Assembly (NCBI GenBank): GCA_018825665.1
Contig: JAHJEG010000001.1
Location: 23,674 to 87,673 of the forward strand
DNA length: 64,000 nt
Direction of reading: 5' to 3'
Source of the DNA: a bacterium
GTDB taxonomy: Bacteria; Campylobacterota; Campylobacteria; Campylobacterales; Sulfurimonadaceae
The notes beneath the pieces are model-generated. The model did no database searches. It had not been told where the DNA came from and worked only from the letters and a program-made list of their open reading frames with translations. A program made the position numbers and the translations under genes. Below are positions 58,757 to 64,000 of the stretch, one piece after another. The number at the start of each line of letters is the position of its first letter. The first letter of the stretch is position 1.

Positions 58757-59995
58757 CTAAGAGTTTTTCAAGCTCTTGGAAATCTTTCTCTCCATCACCA
58801 AAGACACAATAAACATCACCAAATAACTTGAGACCAAAGCGATAATAACTGAAATCACACTCTGTGAATAAAAGTAATATATTATATAAAATACAAATAA
58901 TAAGACCACAATCCCCAAAAGCCTGATAAACAAAGCACTCATAAATGCACCGCTGGCTTTGATAAAAGCCACCTGATAGGCATTGATAATTAAAAATATA
59001 AAGAAAAATGCCAGATGCTTTATCATCAAAGACGCATTGATATATTCCGGCGGAAACAAGAATGCTATGATTTGTGTAGAAAAGAGCAGGGATACGAGCA
59101 AAAACACTCCGCTGACTATAAACGCATATCTGTATATCCATCGCTTAAGGGCATCGATCTCAGAAAAGTTTTTCTCGTGTATTAGTTTTGAGAGTTCAGG
59201 CAGGACGAATCTGAAAATAGGAAAAACAAACAGCATCACCATGTATGAAAAGATAGGCTTCGTTACAACCTGAAAATCGCCGAGCTCATCTATAGTAAAG
59301 TATTTCATCATCAAAAGTACGACCATATAAAGCAGCACGATCCCGGAGCCGAACTCTATCGTGGAAATAACAGAATTTTTGATGAACTTCAGCGCTTTTT
59401 CATCAATAACAGGCTTTTTCAGAGATACGGTGGAATGATATTTTTTCTTCATCCGGTAAACAAAGATACTGACTCCGAACGAACTCATAACGGTTGCGAT
59501 AAACAGAGGCTGGATCCCGCCGATATTAAAAATGAAATAAGCCAGTAAAAACCAGAAAAGAAGAAGCAAAGGTTCTAAGACAGTTACGGCATTGATAATA
59601 TTGTAAAGTCTGTACATCGCAATAATATTTGAAAAATACACACTTACACTGAGCCCTATAACGGTTGCGACAAGATACCAGTAATGTATATTGACTCCGA
59701 GTTTATGTTTTAAAAACGGAATAACAAGCGCCCATACTGCCAAAACGACTACAAACATGACTGTTCTAAATACATTTATAATCATTTGGGCATTTTTTAT
59801 TTGTGCAAACGATACAACCATGGAGGATCTAAAACCTACTAAAACCAATAGTGTCAAAGTAAATATATCGATCGTAGTAAAATAAAGTGTCAGAGCCGAT
59901 TTTTCTATGACATGCGAAGCTATGATTTTAAATGCAAAGTTTAATACGATACTGACAAGCGTAACAAAAATTCCGCTGTAAAAAGCTTTTTTCAA
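58757..59995 (-). CDS. Oligosaccharide flippase-like (MOP/MATE superfamily) membrane protein
   Basis: A 412-residue protein with about 12 membrane helices and the MOP exporter layout: an N-terminal FVTLVSIVLNFAFKIIASHV, RSSMVVSFAQ, and later FVFPIFRFVLPELSKLI, which parallels the Wzx/MurJ-type repeats. It likely moves a lipid-linked sugar across the inner membrane, but no polysaccharide genes are nearby. TTG start at 59995 with AAGGA 8 nt upstream, 3 bp after the SNase-like gene. Confidence 0.8.
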   Translation of the reverse strand: MKKAFYSGIFVTLVSIVLNFAFKIIASHVIEKSALTLYFTTIDIFTLTLLVLVGFRSSMVVSFAQIKNAQMIINVFRTVMFVVVLAVWALVIPFLKHKLGVNIHYWYLVATVIGLSVSVYFSNIIAMYRLYNIINAVTVLEPLLLLFWFLLAYFIFNIGGIQPLFIATVMSSFGVSIFVYRMKKKYHSTVSLKKPVIDEKALKFIKNSVISTIEFGSGIVLLYMVVLLMMKYFTIDELGDFQVVTKPIFSYMVMLFVFPIFRFVLPELSKLIHEKNFSEIDALKRWIYRYAFIVSGVFLLVSLLFSTQIIAFLFPPEYINASLMIKHLAFFFIFLIINAYQVAFIKASGAFMSALFIRLLGIVVLLFVFYIIYYFYSQSVISVIIALVSSYLVMFIVSLVMERKISKSLKNS

Positions 59996-59998
59996 GAC

Positions 59999-60529
59999 TT
60001 AATCCTTATAAATGGCCGTTATACATTTTGTATCTATATTTTCATTCCACATGCCGAGTTTATTCAATTTTGCCTCTAACTCAGCTTTTTTAAACAGGTA
60101 ATAAAACTCTTTATCCTTAAAGTGCGGTCGCATTAAGGCGAGACCGTTTTTTAAAAGCAATTCGGAGAGGCTGATTTCACCTTTGGCGTATAGGATACAT
60201 TTTTTATCTCTGAACTCAAGATGATAGCGCTGTTTTATTTTTAGATGTTTAGCGGAATAATCCTTTAAAAAGGGTTTTTTTGTATAAAGCTTGTTTATAC
60301 TTTCTCGGCATGTGGAACCTGACTGTGAAGTACCGTATAACTCTTCCAAAGCTATAACACCGTAGGGCTTGCAGTAAAAACTAAAATCATTTACGTTGAA
60401 TTTCTGAGTCTCATTTGAGAGCACCGCTGACAAGCCTGCCAACAGCGGTTCCTTTGCATGTAAAGAGAGAGTTAAAAAGATATCAGAAATGAAAAAGAAT
60501 ATAATTTTATGCATAAAGTATTTTAACAT
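59999..60529 (-). CDS. Secreted SNase-like (thermonuclease) domain protein
   Basis: About 170-176 residues: a signal peptide (MHKIIFFFISDIFLTLSLHA from the second Met) and a domain whose C-terminal half, LLLKNGLALMRPHFKDKEF followed by KKAELEAKLNKLGMWNE, matches the end of staphylococcal nuclease folds. The catalytic Arg/Glu set is not clear, so it may be degenerate. Two in-frame ATG codons (60529, 60514) are possible; I keep the longer. Two repeat copies fall in it, unusually dense for 0.5 kb. Confidence 0.68.
   Translation of the reverse strand: MLKYFMHKIIFFFISDIFLTLSLHAKEPLLAGLSAVLSNETQKFNVNDFSFYCKPYGVIALEELYGTSQSGSTCRESINKLYTKKPFLKDYSAKHLKIKQRYHLEFRDKKCILYAKGEISLSELLLKNGLALMRPHFKDKEFYYLFKKAELEAKLNKLGMWNENIDTKCITAIYKD
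60046..60055 (-). repeat. DUS-like 10-mer, copy 23 of 24
   Basis: Exact GGCATGTGGA, sense, in the SNase-like gene (L-G-M-W-N), preceded by C and followed by A. Confidence 0.85.
60307..60316 (+). repeat. DUS-like 10-mer, copy 24 of 24
   Basis: Exact GGCATGTGGA, antisense in the SNase-like gene (S-T-C-R-E), preceded by C and followed by A. Confidence 0.85.
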
Positions 60530-60562
60530 GTTATAATTAATCTTATTAAACGAGGCGGGTGG

Positions 60563-60730
60563 ATGATGGATGACTTCAGGCTAAAAATTATACTTTCGGT
60601 TCTGGGCGGTATCATTTTTTCATTCGTGTTTATTTTGCTTGCTTTTGCTCTTCCTATTACGGAAAGACACACTCTTATAGTCAAACCGAAGGGTGTCTTA
60701 GAAAAAGTCTCTGAAGCTGCCCGAAAATAG
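60563..60730 (+). CDS. Small single-pass membrane protein (55 residues)
   Basis: A short reading frame in the gap between two minus-strand genes. It starts MMDDFRLKIILSVLGGIIF, continues as one hydrophobic helix (IIFSFVFILLAFALPI), then a basic tail RHTLIVKPKGVLEKVSEAARK before TAG. GAGGCGGGTGG just before the first ATG is a strong ribosome-binding site. The charge pattern places the N-terminus inside or outside ambiguously. I do not recognise it; small proteins of this type often tune a membrane complex. It could be missed by length filters. Confidence 0.6.
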   Translation: MMDDFRLKIILSVLGGIIFSFVFILLAFALPITERHTLIVKPKGVLEKVSEAARK

Positions 60731-60748
60731 GAAGTTTCTCAGGTTTTA

Positions 60749-61258
60749 TCAAATAGAGTTTTTTATCTCGATAAGTTTCATCGTGTTGTAGGCGCATTTA
60801 GGTTTGAGCTTGATTGCACATGCCTCAAGAACCTCCAGGCAGACACTCAAATACTCCAAGTCGTCCTTTGTCATAAGTTCATCTAAAATCTTTTGGGCAT
60901 CTTTTATGCGAAGATTTCTTGCAACCCCTAAATTTTTATGTGCCAATTCTCTTAAAGGTGTGTAATCAAGGATAGTATTTTCTTGTCTTGCTTTTTTCAG
61001 ATCTTCAATATGATTATGAAAAACTGATTTGGATTTTAAGATCTGAATCACATAGTCTTCAACCAGCTGATGAACCAAACCATCATCCAGACCCAGCTCT
61101 TCTATCGCCTCATCGGCAGTGTAGTTATAACCGGAAATATCCAATGGTTTGAGGCTGTGCCCAATCAGCTCATTGCATATTTTTTCCGCTTTTTTCAAAG
61201 AGTTTTTAATCTCTTCGTCTTGTGATAATTTTCTTTTTAAACCAAATCTTTCAAACAT
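60749..61258 (-). CDS. Hypothetical soluble helical protein
   Basis: A 169-residue protein with no signal peptide, charged and helical throughout (EEIKNSLKKAEKICNELIGH; DLEYLSVCLEVLEACAIKLKP). I do not recognise a family. It lies downstream of htpG on the same strand, separated by the htpG terminator hairpin, so it is probably transcribed alone. A repeat variant (GGCATGTGCA) lies at 60815-60824. Confidence 0.7.
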   Translation of the reverse strand: MFERFGLKRKLSQDEEIKNSLKKAEKICNELIGHSLKPLDISGYNYTADEAIEELGLDDGLVHQLVEDYVIQILKSKSVFHNHIEDLKKARQENTILDYTPLRELAHKNLGVARNLRIKDAQKILDELMTKDDLEYLSVCLEVLEACAIKLKPKCAYNTMKLIEIKNSI

Positions 61259-61322
61259 GCTGACAAGGTAGCATGTTTTTATAATAAATTATATAAAAAA
61301 GTTATACGTATGAAATAGAAAA

Positions 61323-61351
61323 CGTGTGAGTGCTACTTATGCACTCATACG
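61323..61351 (-). terminator. htpG terminator hairpin
   Basis: CGTGTGAGTGC and GCACTCATACG pair over 11 bp (one G-T) with a 7-nt loop, 3 nt past the htpG stop; on the minus strand a T-rich run (TTTCTATTTC) follows. Confidence 0.7.
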
Positions 61352-61354
61352 TTA

Positions 61355-63247
61355 TTATAATGCTTTTGCGATTATTCTATTTAATCTTGTGATGAATCCG
61401 GCCGTATCGTCTAGTTCTCTGCCGTCAAAAAGTTTTGCCTGGTCAAACAGTACGTGCGCTGCATCGTTTATAAGATTTTGATCCGCTGATTCTTTGAGCT
61501 TGATAAGCAACTCATGTTTTGGATTAATCTGAAGGATAGGTGCCGGCGCCGGTGCTCCTGTGTCCTGTCCCATCTGTTTCATCATTTGAGCCATCATATA
61601 AGCCGGATCCTCTTTATCCTCTTTTAGAGCAACTGGAGAATCCGTCAAATCAAAAGTAGTCTCAACGGACTTCACACTCTCGCCAAGCGCATCTTTGAAC
61701 TCTTTTACAAGGCCTTCATATGTCTTAGCGGTTTCTTCCTCCGCTTTTTTCTCCTCTTCGCTTTCTTCAAATTTTGCATCTGCCACCGGAATCAACTTAT
61801 ACTCTTTATATTCAGTCACCATAGGGAAGATGATCGTGTCTACTTCTTCATTAAGTACCAGCACGTCTATACCGCGTGATTTGAATCTCTCAAGTGCCGG
61901 AGAGTTTTTTAGCATCGCCAGTGAACTCTTGCCCGTTATATAGTAAATCTCTTTTTTCTCTTCATCTACGTTTTTAACAAATTCTTCTATATTTACTTTT
62001 TCTGCAGAGTTGAGCGTATTAAACAACATAAGCTCTAAAATTTTTTCACGATTTCCAAAATCGCTGTAAAGACCCTCTTTTAAGACATTTCCGAATTCTG
62101 CATAGAATTCATTATATTTCTCTTTGTCTTTTTTGGCTATTTTGGACAACTCGGAAAGCACCTTCTTCACAGACGCATTTTTAATTTTTGCCATGACTGC
62201 ATTGGATTGCAAAATCTCACGGGAAACATTTAAAGGTAAATCTTTGGAGTCGATAACACCGCGTAAAAATCTTAAATATGTAGGCATCAGCTCTTTTTCA
62301 TCATCTGTGATAAATACGCGGTTGATGTAAAGTTTGATACCCGTCTGATAATCCACTCTGTACATATCCATAGGTGCTTTATTCGGAATATAAAAAAGTG
62401 TCGTATATTCGATAGCTCCCTCAGCCTTGTTGTGCATCCAGGCAAGCGGCTCTTCCGAGGAGTGCGCGATAGAACTGTAAAAATCTTTGTACTCTTCATC
62501 GGTTATTTCGTTCTTAGAGATAGTCCAAAGTGCATTAGCCTTGTTTATCTGCTTATTTTCTATCTCGGTTTTTGCAGGTTCTGTTTCTTTTCCCTCGTCA
62601 TCTTTGACTGCAGGTATATGTTTTTCTTTATCCATAAAAATCGGGAACGGAATATGGTTTGAGTATTTTTTGATGATTGATTCGATTCTGTGTGCTTCTA
62701 AAAACTCACTTTCATCGTCATTTAAATGCATCACGATAGTAGTACCGTGCTCCGCTGCAGTCGTGTTTTGTATATCAAACTCGCCATCACCCTTGCTTGT
62801 CCATAAAAAGGCTTGGCTCTCACCCGCCTTTTTAGTCGTGACTTCAACCTTGTGAGCTACCATAAAACAAGCATAAAAACCGACACCGAATTGACCGATA
62901 AGGTTGGAATCCTGCTTTTGGTCCCCAGTAAGATTTTCCAAGAACGCCTTCGTACCCGATTTTGCAATCGTACCGAGATTGTTCATCAAGTCCTCTTCAT
63001 TCATACCGATACCCGTATCTCTGATCGTTAAAGTTTTGGCTTCTTTGTTCGCAATAATATCTATACGGGGAGAAAAATTAACAGATTTATATTTATCATC
63101 TGTCAATACCAACATATTTAATTTGTCCAGTGCATCCGAAGCGTTTGAAACAAGCTCACGAAGAAAAATTTCTTTGTTAGAATATAGTGAGTGAATCATA
63201 AGGTGTAATATTTGATTTGCTTCTGTTTGAAACTGATGTTTTGCCAT
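61355..63247 (-). CDS. htpG: Chaperone HtpG (Hsp90)
   Basis: A 630-residue bacterial Hsp90. The GHKL ATPase domain has LFLRELVSNASDALDKL-type sequence near the N-terminus, IRDTGIGMNEEDL, GTIAKSGTKAFL and QFGVGFYACFMVA; the middle domain has FITDDEKELMPTYLRF and LPLNVSREILQ, and the C-terminal dimerisation domain follows. The start at 63247 is supported by AAGGAT upstream and by the family's MAKHQFQTE beginning; the longer in-frame reading adds 23 unrelated residues. A long palindrome sits 82 bp upstream. Single gene with its own terminator. Confidence 0.96.
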   Translation of the reverse strand: MAKHQFQTEANQILHLMIHSLYSNKEIFLRELVSNASDALDKLNMLVLTDDKYKSVNFSPRIDIIANKEAKTLTIRDTGIGMNEEDLMNNLGTIAKSGTKAFLENLTGDQKQDSNLIGQFGVGFYACFMVAHKVEVTTKKAGESQAFLWTSKGDGEFDIQNTTAAEHGTTIVMHLNDDESEFLEAHRIESIIKKYSNHIPFPIFMDKEKHIPAVKDDEGKETEPAKTEIENKQINKANALWTISKNEITDEEYKDFYSSIAHSSEEPLAWMHNKAEGAIEYTTLFYIPNKAPMDMYRVDYQTGIKLYINRVFITDDEKELMPTYLRFLRGVIDSKDLPLNVSREILQSNAVMAKIKNASVKKVLSELSKIAKKDKEKYNEFYAEFGNVLKEGLYSDFGNREKILELMLFNTLNSAEKVNIEEFVKNVDEEKKEIYYITGKSSLAMLKNSPALERFKSRGIDVLVLNEEVDTIIFPMVTEYKEYKLIPVADAKFEESEEEKKAEEETAKTYEGLVKEFKDALGESVKSVETTFDLTDSPVALKEDKEDPAYMMAQMMKQMGQDTGAPAPAPILQINPKHELLIKLKESADQNLINDAAHVLFDQAKLFDGRELDDTAGFITRLNRIIAKAL

Positions 63248-63328
63248 TTGTAATATCCTTGAAAAAAATTTATGGGAGTATAGCAAAAAAAAGTTAATAG
63301 TTGCAAGTTGCATCAAGTAATCTTAGCT

Positions 63329-63357
63329 ATATAGACTAAACTTACTTTAGTCTATAT
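63329..63357. promoter_or_regulatory. 12-5-12 palindrome upstream of htpG
   Basis: ATATAGACTAAA and TTTAGTCTATAT are perfect inverted copies around CTTAC. It lies between htpG and the divergent gene at 63447. It is neither CIRCE (TTAGCACTC-N9-GAGTGCTAA) nor the HspR HAIR site. It may be an operator or a transcribed hairpin. Confidence 0.45.
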
Positions 63358-63446
63358 TCACTTAAATCATTTAGTTTCAGCTCCTTTTCCCAACTGTCTG
63401 TACCCTGTTTCTCCTTTTTGGCAAAAAAGTTTGGATATAATTGCAC

Positions 63447-63770
63447 ATGCAAAATGACTATATAAACCTAATCGAACCAACACCGAAACTTCATTCAAAA
63501 AAATGTAAAACAATCGCATTGCTATTGAGAATATTTTTACAATTTACGACCTTTGCCATCAGCCTTGCTGCCTGGTACCTGAGTGATTTGTTTATAGCCG
63601 GTTTGGCTCTTGTATTAAGCTTTATTATTATGGGTATCATCCGCTCAAAATTACGAAACAGCGTTATTCCTCCAAACCAAAGAGAATACCAATACAATGA
63701 CCAGGACATAGCCGACTGGTACACAGCCAAAGAGTTGTGTTTTGAAAACAATGAAGAAAGAAATATATAA
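63447..63770 (+). CDS. Hypothetical membrane protein
   Basis: A 107-residue protein with two adjacent hydrophobic segments (IALLLRIFLQFTTFAISLAAWYL and LFIAGLALVLSFIIMGII, the first given here in part as LLRIFLQFTTFAISLAAW) and a polar C-terminus (YNDQDIADWYTAKELCFE). No family recognised. ATG 63447 lies inside TTGCACATGCA, itself close to the DUS-like repeat. Its stop abuts the ATG of a short broken frame. Confidence 0.65.
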   Translation: MQNDYINLIEPTPKLHSKKCKTIALLLRIFLQFTTFAISLAAWYLSDLFIAGLALVLSFIIMGIIRSKLRNSVIPPNQREYQYNDQDIADWYTAKELCFENNEERNI

Positions 63771-63833
63771 ATGGCACTTATAGACTTACAAAAACTGTCT
63801 ATTAGTCTACTTTATACATCCCTATTTTACTAA
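63771..63833 (+). pseudogene. Possible remnant: first codons of an interrupted gene
   Basis: An ATG placed directly after the preceding stop reads MALIDLQKLSISLLYTSLFY then TAA. The opening MALIDLQKLS resembles the start of ABC-F ATPases in this phylum, after which the reading frame is lost. Translational coupling to the preceding gene suggests a real gene began here. The match is only ten residues, so this is tentative. Confidence 0.3.
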
Positions 63834-63921
63834 CTTTCGGAGCACTTTGTTTTCGATCTTCGTGGCTATTATTTATTCGCTTTTTTCTCTTTAATTCTAT
63901 TTTTCATAAAAGGAAAATGGA

Positions 63922-64000
63922 ATGCAAGTAACTGTAAGAAATTGTGATTGGATAAGAGGATCTTTATATTTTAGAAAAAGAATCTCTCATAAGAATTTAG
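63922..64000 (+). CDS. Possible gene start, truncated by the window edge
   Basis: MQVTVRNCDWIRGSLYFRKR and six more residues are open to the right edge, with AAAGGA about 8 nt before the ATG. No family recognised from 26 residues. Confidence 0.35.
   Translation, partial: MQVTVRNCDWIRGSLYFRKRISHKNL

Noticed and set aside
3013..60316. GGCATGTGGA as a Chi-like or KOPS-like polar site
   Set aside because: The 24 copies are split 12:12 between strands. Chi and KOPS are skewed along the replication arm. A switch point in the middle of the window would be needed and the orientations are interleaved, so I prefer the uptake-sequence reading.
63248..63316. Longer N-terminus for HtpG (23 extra residues)
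   Set aside because: AAGGAT directly precedes the ATG at 63247, and the family begins at that Met.
1..64000. CRISPR arrays, tRNA, rRNA, insertion sequences, toxin-antitoxin pairs
   Set aside because: None seen. The only recombinase is a complete Xer-type protein with core-gene neighbours and no integrase-like features.

Overview
The window is bacterial chromosome from a member of the Campylobacterota (Epsilonproteobacteria), most likely a free-living, sulfur-oxidiser-like lineage of the Sulfurimonas type; I do not name a species. The support is the gene order pyrD / M16 protease / dapA / SDR followed nearby by pgsA (an arrangement known from Campylobacter and Helicobacter), the roughly 40% GC, frequent TTG starts, CheV, a NosL-like/DsbD_2-like pair, and a full glycogen pathway with phosphofructokinase, which the host-associated relatives usually lack. 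There are no rRNA, tRNA, CRISPR or complete insertion sequences. Genes are dense and most are in tight operons.

Layout. 1-2.5 kb: partial solute-binding/sensor gene, rRNA-methyltransferase-like gene, outer-membrane barrel. 2.5-11.1 kb: DJ-1 protein, the pyrD-M16-dapA-SDR operon, cytochrome c553, MFS transporter, pgsA-rseP-yggS. 11.1-20.7 kb: DTW protein and HI0933-type flavoprotein divergent across only 26 bp, ThiE-like protein, aldo/keto reductase, polA, HDOD protein, NosL-like and DsbD_2-like proteins, HD protein. 20.9-26.7 kb: di-heme lipoprotein, PhoX phosphatase and a divergent OlsF-type ornithine-lipid synthase; both promoters carry 11-bp Pho-box-like repeats. 26.8-31.1 kb: Xer recombinase, BamB- and YfgM-like proteins, gatC, Spx/ArsC-like protein, pilT. 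31.1-47.3 kb: one ten-gene operon for glycogen synthesis, breakdown and entry to glycolysis (glgP, pgk, pfkA, nucleotidyltransferase fusion, two GH57 enzymes, galT-like, two glgA, glgB). 47.5-53.5 kb: mixed operon of membrane-fusion protein, molybdopterin enzyme, argD, TolC-like protein and MidA. 53.6-58 kb: cheV and the Na+ pump oxaloacetate decarboxylase oadGAB. 58-64 kb: small membrane proteins, a flippase, SNase-like protein, htpG, and a disturbed right end.

The most unusual signal is not a gene. The 10-mer GGCATGTGGA occurs 24 times, 12 in each orientation, where about 0.1 would be expected by chance. It lies in coding DNA in all reading frames and in gaps between genes; two copies face each other to make a 13-bp terminator hairpin; a 0.55-kb ThiE-like gene holds four. 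This is the behaviour of the DNA uptake sequences of Pasteurellaceae and Neisseriaceae. A type IV pilus retraction ATPase (pilT) is encoded here too. I know of no such element described for Campylobacterota, so this is the leading candidate for an undescribed system.

Other points worth attention are a glycogen phosphorylase homologue in which the PLP lysine position is threonine, a glycogen operon lacking glgC but holding a GalT-like protein that could act on ADP-glucose, divergent Pho-box-like promoters, a possible pair of leaderless divergent mRNAs, and a TolC-like gene whose signal peptide is encoded inside the end of argD.
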